From Chitinimonas koreensis (GTDB taxonomy: Bacteria > Pseudomonadota > Gammaproteobacteria > Burkholderiales > Chitinimonadaceae), in contig NZ_CP060704.1 in assembly GCF_014353015.1 (NCBI RefSeq), positions 707,001-771,000 on the forward strand: DNA of 64,000 nt. The letters are read 5' to 3'. The notes under the pieces are model-generated. The model searched no databases. It saw only the letters and a list, made by a program, of their open reading frames with translations, and was not told where the DNA came from. The stretch's first letter is position 1. Every line of letters starts with the position of its first letter. A program made the position numbers and the translations under genes. Below are positions 53,122-61,168 of the stretch, piece after piece.

Positions 53122-54270
53122 TCAGCCAGCCGGCTTGTCGGCGGCCTTTCCGCCCGGCTTGCCTTCGTGGACCTTGCTGCCCGGGCGCAGGTTCTGGCCG
53201 CCTTCGGCGACCACCCGCTGGCCGGCCGGGAGGCCGGTCACCACCGCGTACTGGCTGCCCTCGACGGTGACGATGCGGGCCAGCTTGACCGGCTGCGGCC
53301 GGACCGCCTGGCCGGCGTCGACCAGGTAGACGAACTGGCCCTCGGGCCCGGTCTGCACCGCGCCGACCGGCAGCACCACGGCCTGCTTCTCGGTGCCGAG
53401 GTCGATCGAGATGCGGGTGAAGGCGCCGGGCCACAGCTTGCGGTCGGGATTGGCGAACTCGGCCTTGAGCCGGATGCTGCCGCTGGCGCTGTCGACCGCG
53501 TTGTCGATGAAGGTGAGCTTGCCCTCGAGCGTGCGGCCGTCGGCTAGTTGCACGCGGGCGGCCACCGGGCCGGCGGCCTGGTTGGCCAGCAGCCGGTTCA
53601 GTTCGGCCTCGGGCAGGGTGAAGCCGACGCCGATCGGGTCGAGCTGGGTGAGCGTCAGCAGCGGCGCGGTCATGCCCGGCTGCACCAGCGAGCCCGGGTG
53701 GACGTCGATCGCGCCGACGCGGCCGGCGAACGGCGCGGCGATGCGCTGGTAGCCCTGGCTGACGCGGGCGCCGGCCAGTTCGGCGCCCTTGGCGGCGAGG
53801 CCGGCCTTGAGCGCGTCGTAGTTGGACTGGGCGGTGTCGACCGCGCTTTGCGAGACGAAGCCCTGCGCCTGCAGCGCCTTGCTGCGCGCCAGGTTGCGCT
53901 CGGCATCGGCGAGCTGGGCGCGCGTCTGGGCCAGCTCGGCGCCGCCCTGCGCCACCCGCGCGCTGTCGGCCCGGTCGTCGAGCGTGAACAGCGGCTGGCC
54001 GGCGCGCACCTCCTGGCCCTCGCGGATATGCACCTGGCGCACCGTGCTGGCCACCTGCGGCCGTAATTCGACGCTGTTGAGGGCGGTGACGGTGCCTTGC
54101 GCCTCGAGCTGCAGCGGCACGTCCTGGGCGCGGCTCAGCGCGGTGACGACCAGCTGCGGCCGGTCGCCCTGGCCAGCCGCGGCCTGGCCGCCGGCGGGTT
54201 TCAATGCGGCATAGGCGACCAGGGCCACGACTCCGGCCCCCACCAGCCAGAATGCGATACGGCGGGACAT
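53122..54270 (-). CDS. RND efflux periplasmic adaptor (membrane fusion protein)
   Basis: 382 residues: one N-terminal membrane helix (MSRRIAFWLVGAGVVALVAYAAL), lipoyl halves, alpha-helical hairpin (about 95-175), beta-barrel (VQLADGRTLEGKLTFIDNAVDSASGSIRLKAEF) and a membrane-proximal domain with PVGAVQTGPEGQFVYLVD. Start at ATG 54270 with GAGGAAA upstream; the long N-terminal extension in frame is not used. First gene of the pump operon; 221 bp before the RND gene. Confidence 0.92.
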   Translation of the reverse strand: MSRRIAFWLVGAGVVALVAYAALKPAGGQAAAGQGDRPQLVVTALSRAQDVPLQLEAQGTVTALNSVELRPQVASTVRQVHIREGQEVRAGQPLFTLDDRADSARVAQGGAELAQTRAQLADAERNLARSKALQAQGFVSQSAVDTAQSNYDALKAGLAAKGAELAGARVSQGYQRIAAPFAGRVGAIDVHPGSLVQPGMTAPLLTLTQLDPIGVGFTLPEAELNRLLANQAAGPVAARVQLADGRTLEGKLTFIDNAVDSASGSIRLKAEFANPDRKLWPGAFTRISIDLGTEKQAVVLPVGAVQTGPEGQFVYLVDAGQAVRPQPVKLARIVTVEGSQYAVVTGLPAGQRVVAEGGQNLRPGSKVHEGKPGGKAADKPAG

Positions 54271-54530
54271 GCGTTTCCTCGATGCTGCGGATGACGGCGG
54301 TGGCCGGACCGCTGGCGGTCCGACCGGACGGCCGGCGAAATGCTCGCCGACGCTGTTCTCGATAAGGGCGGCGCGGATCGGTTCCGCGGCGCCGCATGAT
54401 GCCGGCCGATGCCCTGCTTCCGCGCGCCGGGCGGCGCTTACGGCAGGCTTTCGGACGGCGCGCCGAGTGTAGCACCGGGGCTGTAGCGCTCCGATTACAC
54501 AGATGTATATAAGTACTACGAGCCGGGTGG
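54271..54530. promoter_or_regulatory. leader and possible promoter of the efflux operon
   Basis: An AT-rich stretch at about 54492-54525 (GATTACACAGATGTATATAAG on the + strand) stands out from GC-rich surroundings about 220 bp before the adaptor gene. On the minus strand it contains TTATATACA and TGTGTAATC, a possible extended -10. No regulator gene adjoins. Confidence 0.3.
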
Positions 54531-54559
54531 GCGAATGGATAGCCGTTTGGGGGATATAG

Positions 54560-54765
54560 GCAGCGCAGGCACCCGGCGGAGCCGGGCGCTCATCGTCGGT
54601 GCGTGCTCGACCGCGGCTCGTCCCTGATCCACCCCGACTCCCGCCGCCCTCGCCGCCGCGAGGGGGCCTCGCTGGCGCTCGTTCGCTCTCCGTCGAGGCG
54701 GCAGTTAGGCATGTCGCTGCGCTCATGCCGATACCGACGCCGATGCTGGGACGGAACGGTTTTCA
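54560..54765. repeat. two-palindrome composite element, copy E
   Basis: First palindrome GCACCCGGC-GGA-GCCGGGCGC (about 54568-54590), second CCCTCGCCGCCGCGAGGG then GCCTCGCTGGCGCTCGTTCG (54648-54686), plus a tail GCAGTTAGGCATGTCGCTGC that copy F shares. Confidence 0.78.
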
Positions 54766-54767
54766 AG

Positions 54768-54830
54768 CCCCTCTCCCGTGTACGGGAGAGGGGTTAGGGT
54801 GAGGGCTGATTCATCAAACCACTGCCCCGC
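54768..54830. repeat. CCCTCTCCC-type repeat
   Basis: CCCCTCTCCCGTGTACGGGAGAGGGG followed by TTAGGGTGAGGGCTGATTCA; related to 55105-55150 and 26259-26325. Confidence 0.6.
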
Positions 54831-54884
54831 CGCCGCGAGGGAGCAGTCGCGCTCTCCGTAGAACGATCACGCAGGCTCAATCGA

Positions 54885-55060
54885 TCGATCAGGCGCCCGG
54901 CGTAGCCGGACGCTAATCATTCAGTGAATGCTGAATCGTTGGCGCTCCCCTGATTGATTCCAACTCCCCCGCCCTCGCCGCCGCGAGGGGGCCTCGCTGG
55001 CGCTCGTTCGCTCTCCGTTGCGATGGCAGTTAGGCATGTCGCTGCGCTCATGCCGGGACG
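54885..55060. repeat. two-palindrome composite element, copy F
   Basis: First palindrome GCGCCCGGCGTAGCCGGACGC (about 54891-54912), second CCCTCGCCGCCGCGAGGG then GCCTCGCTGGCGCTCGTTCG (about 54970-55010), plus the same tail as copy E. Copies E and F look like a local duplication. Confidence 0.78.
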
Positions 55061-55104
55061 GGTGCCGATGTTGGAACTGATGTTGGGGCGGTGATCGGTT
55101 TTAA

Positions 55105-55212
55105 GCCCTCTCCCGCGCGCGGGAGAGGGGTTGGGGTGAGGGCTGGTTCTACGAAGAGCAGTCCTTATCTGGCCCTCCGGCCACCTTCTCCCGCGCGCAG
55201 GAGAAGGGCCGA
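55105..55212. repeat. CCCTCTCCC / TTCTCCCGCGC repeats
   Basis: Two related palindromic blocks, CTCTCCCGCGCGCGGGAGAG and TTCTCCCGCGCGCAGGAGAA. The region 54271-55264 holds only this chain of repeats and the operon leader. Confidence 0.6.
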
Positions 55213-55264
55213 GTGCGGCTCGACGGTCAGGGCAGAAGAGGCGAGGCTCCTTATCAATGAACGA

Positions 55265-55942
55265 TCAGTTCGCCACCACCGGCATCACGTAAAGCTCGAC
55301 CCGGCGGTTCTGCGCGCGGCCCGCTTCGGTGTCGTTGCTGGCGATCGGTTCGCGCTTGCCGTGACCCTGGGCGTCGAGGCGGGCGTCGGCCACGCCGCGG
55401 GTGCGGAAGTAGCCGGCCACCGATTCGGCGCGCTTTTCCGACAGCGTCTGGTTGTAGGCCTCGCTGCCCTGGGCGTCGGTGTGGCCGACGATGGTGAGCG
55501 CGGTCTTGTTGTAGGTGGTCACCACCTTGGCGATCTTGTCCATGGTGCCGTAGAAGCCAGGCTTGATCTCGCTCGAGGCGGAGTCGAAGGCGGTCGCGGC
55601 GGTCATGGTCACCTTGATGGTGTGGTCGGACAGCTTGGCGATGTCGATGTTGCCGGCCTGTACCTCGGGCGCCAGCACCTTCTGCAGATCCTGCGCCTGC
55701 TTGTCCATGTAGGCGCCGACGCCGGCGCCGGCCAGGCCGCCGCCGACCGCGCCGATCAGCGCGCCCTTGCCGCGGTTCTTGTGGCCGATGGCGGCGCCGG
55801 CCACCGCGCCGCCGAGCACGCCGATCAGCGCGCCTTTCTGGGTGTTGGTCATCGGCTGGCCGTCGCTGGCGCAGCCGGCGGCGAACAGGGTGGCGATCAG
55901 GGCGAGGCAGACGCCCTGCTTGGGCTTGAGGATATGGGTCAT
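55265..55942 (-). CDS. OmpA-family lipoprotein with glycine-zipper domain
   Basis: 225 residues: lipobox AAGC (Cys24), a glycine-zipper segment (about 36-80, GALIGVLGGAVAGAAIGH repeated as GALIGAVGGGLAGAGVGAY), and a C-terminal OmpA peptidoglycan-binding domain (LTIVGHTDAQGSEAYNQTLSEKRAESVAGYF, EAGRAQNRRVEL). YiaD-like; anchors outer membrane to the wall. Confidence 0.92.
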   Translation of the reverse strand: MTHILKPKQGVCLALIATLFAAGCASDGQPMTNTQKGALIGVLGGAVAGAAIGHKNRGKGALIGAVGGGLAGAGVGAYMDKQAQDLQKVLAPEVQAGNIDIAKLSDHTIKVTMTAATAFDSASSEIKPGFYGTMDKIAKVVTTYNKTALTIVGHTDAQGSEAYNQTLSEKRAESVAGYFRTRGVADARLDAQGHGKREPIASNDTEAGRAQNRRVELYVMPVVAN

Positions 55943-56383
55943 GAGCGGTTCTCCGGTTGGATCGGTCCCGTCGGACTGGCGGCCGGCCGGCCGGTTCTCG
56001 TTCGACGGGACAAGGAACGAGGGGCGCGGATTGTGCCCGCGCGCGCGGCGCGGTTCAAATCGGTCGAATTCGGTTCAATATTCATAAATGGAATAAATGT
56101 TGAATTCATAATTCGTTATGGTAATTTTGCGGCGGGGCTAGACTGCCCTTCATCGCTGCGTACGGCGTCGCCATCCCGGCGTTGGACCGCAAGCGGCCCG
56201 ATCCGTTGTGGCTGCCAGATATGCCAGCGGTTCCCTGTACCGAATCCGTTCAGAATCGCTGCGACGGTCGGCAGAGGGCAGGGCACCTCGTTCGATTTCA
56301 CGGATGCGGCGCGGCCGGGATGGGCCGGGAAGCCGTCCGGGCCGCAGTCCGCATCCACCTCACCCCCAGCAAGGAGTTTTGCC
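55943..56383. other. intergenic region with AT-rich centre before the peroxiredoxin gene
   Basis: 441 bp between divergent genes. 56060-56130 is strongly AT-rich; within it TTGAAT (56101-56106), 16-bp spacer, TAATTT (56123-56128) is a promoter candidate for the + strand. That would give a leader of about 250 nt. Nothing coding was seen. Confidence 0.45.
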
Positions 56384-57022
56384 ATGACCCTGCGACTCGG
56401 CGACATCGCCCCCGACTTCACCCAGGAATCCACCGAAGGCCCGATCCATTTCCACCAGTGGGCCGGTTCGAACTGGGTGGTGCTGTTCTCGCACCCGGCC
56501 GACTTCACGCCGGTGTGCACCACCGAGCTCGGCTACACCGCCAAGCTCAAGGACCAGTTCGCCCGGCGCAACGTCAAGGCGCTGGCGGTGTCGGTCGACC
56601 CGCTCGACTCGCACCAGCGCTGGGTGGCCGACATCGAGGAGACCCAGGACGTGAAGCTGAACTTCCCGATCCTGGCCGACCCGGACCGCAAGGTCGCCAC
56701 GCTGTACGACATGATCCACCCGAACGCGCTGGCCAACCTGACGGTGCGCACCGTGTTCGTGATCGACCCGGACAAGAAGGTGCGCCTGACGCTGACCTAC
56801 CCGGCCAGCACCGGCCGCAACTTCCACGAGATCCTGCGCGTGATCGACTCGCTGCAGCTGACCGACGAGCACAAGGTCGCCACGCCGGCCAACTGGCAGG
56901 ACGGCGACGAGGTGGTGATCGTGCCGAGCCTGACCGACGCCGACGAGATCGCGCGCCGCTTCCCCAAGGGTTACCGGGCCGTGCGGCCCTATCTGCGGCT
57001 GACGCCGCAACCGAATCGCTAG
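56384..57022 (+). CDS. 1-Cys peroxiredoxin (Prx6 type)
   Basis: 212 residues of the AhpC/TSA family. The peroxidatic Cys45 in the PADFTPVCTTEL motif (Pro38, Thr42) is intact, and the C-terminal extension (FPKGYRAVRPYLRLTPQP) marks the Prx6 subgroup, which lacks a resolving Cys at the usual place. Reduces peroxides. RBS AAGGAG with 8-nt spacing. Terminator at 57169-57193. Confidence 0.93.
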   Translation: MTLRLGDIAPDFTQESTEGPIHFHQWAGSNWVVLFSHPADFTPVCTTELGYTAKLKDQFARRNVKALAVSVDPLDSHQRWVADIEETQDVKLNFPILADPDRKVATLYDMIHPNALANLTVRTVFVIDPDKKVRLTLTYPASTGRNFHEILRVIDSLQLTDEHKVATPANWQDGDEVVIVPSLTDADEIARRFPKGYRAVRPYLRLTPQPNR

Positions 57023-57168
57023 GACGCCGGCCGGGCGTCCGCGGCGGCCGGGCGGACCTTGCATGCGTCCGACCGGTTCCGCGATCGCCCGATCGGCGGC
57101 CTGCGGTGGCGGCCGACCGTCCCGCACGGGCGGCCGTCGTTCCTGCAAGTCGTCCAACTCCATGCTTC

Positions 57169-57193
57169 GCCCGGCTCGGCCGGGCATTTTTTT
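57169..57193 (+). terminator. rho-independent terminator after the peroxiredoxin gene
   Basis: Stem GCCCGGC / GCCGGGC, loop TCG, then ATTTTTTT. Confidence 0.88.
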
Positions 57194-57209
57194 CTGGATG
57201 GAATCCTTC

Positions 57210-57758
57210 ATGCAGCCCGAACTCCAGCTCCGCCTCGATGCCCTGCTCGCCACCCTGCCGCAGCAATGGGTGGCCGGCCTGCCGCTGGCGGTCGACGAGG
57301 CCGGCGTGGTCGGCCGCTTCTTCAAGTGCGAGCTGCGCAGCCGCTTCGTCGCGGCCGACATCGGCGGCGCGACGCTGACGCGGGCCGAACTCGAGGTGCA
57401 GGGGCCGGGCGGCGAGCCGTTCCCGCCGGCCAAGCTGTTCACCCTGGCGGCCGGCGCCGACGGCCTGCTCAAGCTCGACCGGCTGTGCCGGCTGATCCAC
57501 GCGCTCAACCACTTCGTGGTGGCCGGCCGCAGCGAGCCCCTGCTGCTGTCCATCCATCCGCGCCTGTTCGACTACGTCAAGACCGCGCACGGCCGCACCT
57601 TCGCCCGGCTGCTCGCGCACTTCGAGCTGGCGCCGGCGCAGGTGGTGCTCGAACTGCCGTCCGGCCTGCCGCAGGCGACGATCGACGGCTACCTGGGCGA
57701 GGGCTTCGCGTTGCGCATCGCACCGGCCGAGGCCGCAGCGGAACTGGCCAAGGCCTGA
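57210..57758 (+). CDS. truncated EAL-like protein of unknown function
   Basis: 182 residues. The C-terminal half (LDRLCRLIHALNHFVV...LLLSIHPRLFDYVKTAHGRTFARLLAHFELAPAQVVLELPSG) reads like the central part of an EAL c-di-GMP phosphodiesterase (strand, PxxF, helix, then the ELP strand), but the ExL signature and the whole C-terminal metal-binding half are missing. It is therefore probably a binding protein or a remnant. Start ATG 57210 with GGATGGAA upstream; an ATG at 57198 is also possible. Confidence 0.6.
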   Translation: MQPELQLRLDALLATLPQQWVAGLPLAVDEAGVVGRFFKCELRSRFVAADIGGATLTRAELEVQGPGGEPFPPAKLFTLAAGADGLLKLDRLCRLIHALNHFVVAGRSEPLLLSIHPRLFDYVKTAHGRTFARLLAHFELAPAQVVLELPSGLPQATIDGYLGEGFALRIAPAEAAAELAKA

Positions 57759-57780
57759 ATCAGACTTTGCGGTAGCGAGA

Positions 57781-57847
57781 TAGGTCGGGCTTCATGCCCG
57801 ACAGCGATGCCGATCGAGGTCGTTGTCGGGCATAAAGCCCGACCTAC
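57781..57847. repeat. REP pair, TAGGTCGGGCTTCATGCCC type
   Basis: Inverted pair, same class as 9915-9983. Confidence 0.82.
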
Positions 57848-57917
57848 GAAAACCCTGCCCGGCATGGCGTCGATCGTATCCGTGCGCAGTGAATTGACCC
57901 GGCCTGGCCATGCCGGC

Positions 57918-58000
57918 CACATATTCCAAATATGGTTGATGCTCGAATAAACCATTCTTAATCTGCATAAGGCACCGCTGTTAAGCTCCGCACGTCCCAA
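57918..58000. promoter_or_regulatory. AT-rich promoter region of the sulfate transport genes
   Basis: Contains the dyad CATATTCCAAATATG (57920-57934), ATAAACCATTCTTAAT and GCATAAGG. CysB activates such operons through AT-rich sites of this general kind, so a CysB site is likely here, but I cannot define one exactly. Confidence 0.35.
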
Positions 58001-58021
58001 CCTCGCCCTGGAGCGCTTCTC

Positions 58022-59023
58022 ATGCGGAAGCTCGGCCGTCTGATCGCCCCCCTGCTGCTCGCCAGCCTGTCCGCCGCCGCGCTGGCCGGCCCCGAACTGC
58101 TCAACGTCTCCTACGACGTGATGCGCGACTTCTACAAGGATCTGAACCCGGCCTTCCAGAAGGCCTACAAGGCGCAGACCGGCCAGGACGTGACGGTCCA
58201 GCAGTCGCACGGCGGCTCGGGCAAGCAGGCGCGCGCGGTGATCGACGGGCTCGAGGCCGACGTGATCACCATGAACATGCCGCCCGACATCGATGCGCTG
58301 TACGACAAGGCCAAGCTGATCCCCGAGAACTGGGCGGCGCGGCTGCCCAACGCCAGCCTGCCGTTCACCAGCCTGCAGGTGCTGATCGTGCGCAAGGGCA
58401 ACCCCAAGGGCATCAAGGACTGGTCCGACCTGGCCAAGCCCGGCGTGCAGGTGGTGATGCCGAACCCGAAGGTGACCGGCAACGGCCGCTACAGCTACCT
58501 GGCGGCCTGGGGCTACGCGCTCAGGCAGCCGGGCGGCAACCCGCAGAAGGCGGCCGAATTCGTCGGCGCCATCCTGAAGAACGTGCCGGTGCTCGATTCG
58601 GGCGGCCGCGCGGCGACCACCACCTTCATGCAGCGCCAGATCGGCGACGTGCTGCTGACCTTCGAGAACGAGGCCGAGATGATCGCCCGCGAATTCGGCC
58701 GCGGCGGCTTCGAAGTGGTCTACCCGAGCCTGAGCGTGCGCGCCGAGCCGCCGGTGACGGTGGTCGACAAGGTGGTCGACAAGAAGGGCACGCGCAAGGA
58801 GGCCGAGGCCTACCTCAAGTTCCTGTGGAGCCCGGCCGCGCAGGAGATCGCCGCGCAGAACTACCTGCGCCCGCAGGACCCGGCGGTGTTCAAGAAGTAC
58901 GCGGCGCAATTCCCCGCGGTGAAGCTGTTCACGGTCGACGAAGTGTTCGGCGGCTGGCGCAATGCGCAGAAGACGCACTTCGACGATGGCGGGACGTTCG
59001 ATCAGATCTATACGAAAAAGTGA
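58022..59023 (+). CDS. sbp: periplasmic sulfate/thiosulfate-binding protein
   Basis: 333 residues: signal peptide (MRKLGRLIAPLLLASLSAAALA), then the family segments LLNVSYDVMRDFYKDLNPAF, QQSHGGSGKQARAVIDGLEADVITM and MPNPKVTGNGRYSYLAAWGYA that hold the sulfate ligands. First gene of the sulfate ABC transporter set; delivers sulfate to CysTW. Stop in a GTGAGGA heptad. Confidence 0.93.
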   Translation: MRKLGRLIAPLLLASLSAAALAGPELLNVSYDVMRDFYKDLNPAFQKAYKAQTGQDVTVQQSHGGSGKQARAVIDGLEADVITMNMPPDIDALYDKAKLIPENWAARLPNASLPFTSLQVLIVRKGNPKGIKDWSDLAKPGVQVVMPNPKVTGNGRYSYLAAWGYALRQPGGNPQKAAEFVGAILKNVPVLDSGGRAATTTFMQRQIGDVLLTFENEAEMIAREFGRGGFEVVYPSLSVRAEPPVTVVDKVVDKKGTRKEAEAYLKFLWSPAAQEIAAQNYLRPQDPAVFKKYAAQFPAVKLFTVDEVFGGWRNAQKTHFDDGGTFDQIYTKK

Positions 59024-59238
59024 GGAGAGAGGCGTGAGGTGTGAGGGGTAAAAGCCCTCGCAGGCGCGGCAGTGAATCGATTGCCCGTGCTTGCCACGCA
59101 TACCTTTGCCCGATCACGCCATGGCATTCGATACGAAGCACGGAGGCAGGGCAGTCGCAGTTCCCGCGGGCACTGCCGCTGAGTGCCTCTCTGCCCGTCC
59201 CACGCGCCCCCTCACCCCTAACGCCTCACACCTCTCAC
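59020..59238. repeat. heptad-bounded inverted element, copy 7 (between sbp and cysT)
   Basis: Left end GTGAGGA, GAGAGGC, GTGAGGT, GTGAGGG, GTAAAAG in register 59020-59054, the first unit holding the sbp stop. Right end CCCTCAC, CCCTAAC, GCCTCAC and a less regular last unit, ending 1-2 nt before the cysT ATG. Confidence 0.83.
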
Positions 59239-59239
59239 G

Positions 59240-60064
59240 ATGAAACCCCGCGTCCTCCCCGGCTTCGGCCTGTCGTTCGGCTACACCATCGTCTACCTCT
59301 GCCTGATCGTGCTGCTGCCGCTGTCGGCGCTGGTGCTCAAGACCAGCGAGCTGACGCTGGCGCATTTCTGGCAGGTGGTGACCGGCGAGCGCGTGATGGC
59401 GGCCTACCGGCTCACCTTCGGCGCCAGCCTGATCGCGGCCCTCATCAACCTGTTCGCCGGCCTGCTGGTCGCCTGGGTGCTGGTGCGCTACCCGTTTCCC
59501 GGCAAGCGGCTGATCGACGCGCTGGTCGACCTGCCGTTCGCCCTGCCCACCGCGGTGGCCGGCATCGCGCTGACCACGCTGTACGCACCCAACGGCCTGA
59601 TCGGCCAGTACCTGGCGCCGCTCGGCATCCAGGTCGCCTTCAAGCCGCTCGGCGTGGTGGTGGCGCTGACCTTCATCGGCCTGCCCTTCGTGGTGCGCAC
59701 CGTGCAGCCGGTGCTGCAGGATCTCGAGGCCGAGCTCGAGGAGGCCGCCGCCTGCCTCGGCGCCAACCGCTGGCAGACCTTCCGCAAGGTGATCTTCCCG
59801 GCCGCGCTGCCGGCGCTGCTGACCGGCTTCACGCTGGCCTTCGCCCGCGCGATCGGCGAGTACGGCTCGGTCATCTTCATCGCCGGCAACATCCCGCTCG
59901 AGTCCGAGATCGTGCCGCTGCTGATCATCGGCAAGCTCGAGCAGTACGACTACGCCGGCGCCACTGCGATCGCGACCGTGATGCTGGCCATCTCCTTCGT
60001 CCTGATCTTCGTCATCAACCTGATCCAGTGGTGGCACGGCCGCCGCCACGGCATGCGCAAGTGA
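59240..60064 (+). CDS. cysT: sulfate ABC transporter permease CysT
   Basis: 274 residues, six membrane helices, with the binding-protein-dependent permease motif (EEAAACLGANRWQTFRKVIFPAALPALLTG). Pairs with CysW to form the channel. Immediately follows the right arm of a heptad element; no other Shine-Dalgarno is obvious. Confidence 0.94.
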   Translation: MKPRVLPGFGLSFGYTIVYLCLIVLLPLSALVLKTSELTLAHFWQVVTGERVMAAYRLTFGASLIAALINLFAGLLVAWVLVRYPFPGKRLIDALVDLPFALPTAVAGIALTTLYAPNGLIGQYLAPLGIQVAFKPLGVVVALTFIGLPFVVRTVQPVLQDLEAELEEAAACLGANRWQTFRKVIFPAALPALLTGFTLAFARAIGEYGSVIFIAGNIPLESEIVPLLIIGKLEQYDYAGATAIATVMLAISFVLIFVINLIQWWHGRRHGMRK

Positions 60065-60074
60065 GGGCGACCCG

Positions 60075-60953
60075 ATGCATACCCTGACCCTGTCCCGCCG
60101 TTCGGCCGCCACGCAGGAGCCGGCCTGGATCCGCGGCCTGCTGATCGCCGGCGCGCTGGCCTTCCTAGGCTTCTTCCTGGTGCTGCCGCTGTTCGCGGTG
60201 TTCGCCGAGGCCCTGCGCAAGGGCTGGGCGCTCTACTGGACCGCGCTGGCCGAGTCCGACGCGCTGGCCGCGATCAAGCTCACCTTCGTCGTCACCGCCA
60301 TCGCCGTGCCGCTGAACCTGGTGTTCGGCGTGGCGGCCGCCTGGGCCATCGCCAAGTTCGACTTCAAGGGCAAGAGCCTCCTGATCACGCTGATCGACCT
60401 GCCGTTCTCGGTCAGCCCGGTGGTGGCCGGCCTGATCTACGTGCTGATGTTCGGCGCCCAGGGCTGGTTCGGGCCGTGGCTGATGGAGCACGGCGTCAAG
60501 ATCATCTTCGCGGTGCCCGGCATCGTGCTGGCCACGGTGTTCGTCACCTTCCCGTTCGTGGCGCGCGAGCTGATCCCGCTGATGGAGGCGCAGGGCACCG
60601 AGGAGGAGCAGGCCGCGCTGGTGCTGGGCGCCAGCGGCTGGCAGACCTTCTGGAAGATCACCCTGCCCAACATCAAGTGGGGCCTGTTGTACGGCGTGAT
60701 CCTGTGCAATGCGCGGGCGATGGGCGAATTCGGCGCGGTCAGCGTGGTCAGCGGCCATATCCGCGGCCTGACCAACACCATCCCGCTGCACGTCGAGATT
60801 CTCTACAACGAGTACAACTTCGTCGCCTCCTTCGCGGTGGCCTCCATCCTCGCGCTGCTGGCGCTGGTCACCCTGGTCGTCAAGAGCTGGGTCGAGTGGC
60901 AGGCGGAACGGGCGATGGCGGCCGAGCGGGCGATGGCGGCGGAAGGAATGTGA
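60075..60953 (+). CDS. cysW: sulfate ABC transporter permease CysW
   Basis: 292 residues, six membrane helices, permease loop EEEQAALVLGASGWQTFWKITLPNIKWGLLYG. 10 nt after cysT. The C-terminus has an 18-bp in-frame tandem duplication (AERAMA twice), and the stop TGA lies in a GTGAAGC heptad. Confidence 0.94.
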   Translation: MHTLTLSRRSAATQEPAWIRGLLIAGALAFLGFFLVLPLFAVFAEALRKGWALYWTALAESDALAAIKLTFVVTAIAVPLNLVFGVAAAWAIAKFDFKGKSLLITLIDLPFSVSPVVAGLIYVLMFGAQGWFGPWLMEHGVKIIFAVPGIVLATVFVTFPFVARELIPLMEAQGTEEEQAALVLGASGWQTFWKITLPNIKWGLLYGVILCNARAMGEFGAVSVVSGHIRGLTNTIPLHVEILYNEYNFVASFAVASILALLALVTLVVKSWVEWQAERAMAAERAMAAEGM

Positions 60954-61152
60954 AGCGTAAGGGGTGAGGCGTGGGGGACGAGGTGTCGACCCCATCCCCA
61001 CCCCGGCCCTCCCCTGGAAGGGGAGGGAGCTAGCTGCGGTTGACTGAAAGATCACAGGCGGTGGAGCCGTCGCTGCACGGCTCCTCCCCCTTCAAGGGGG
61101 AGGCAGGGAGGGGGATGGGGTTGCACCTCACTCCTCACGCCTCACTCCTCAC
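60950..61152. repeat. heptad-bounded inverted element, copy 8 (between cysW and cysA), with nested CCCCATCCCC repeat
   Basis: Left end GTGAAGC, GTAAGGG, GTGAGGC, GTGGGGG, ACGAGGT in register 60950-60984. Right end ACCTCAC, TCCTCAC, GCCTCAC, TCCTCAC (61125-61152). Between them an inverted CCCCATCCCCACCCC ... GGGGGATGGGG pair (60989-61121). Confidence 0.86.
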
Positions 61153-61168
61153 ACACAAGAGGTTTCCG

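Noticed and set aside
56041..56070. GGTTCAAATCGG resembling a tRNA T-arm
   Set aside because: No acceptor stem, anticodon arm or CCA-proximal pairing around it; chance match in the AT-rich promoter region.
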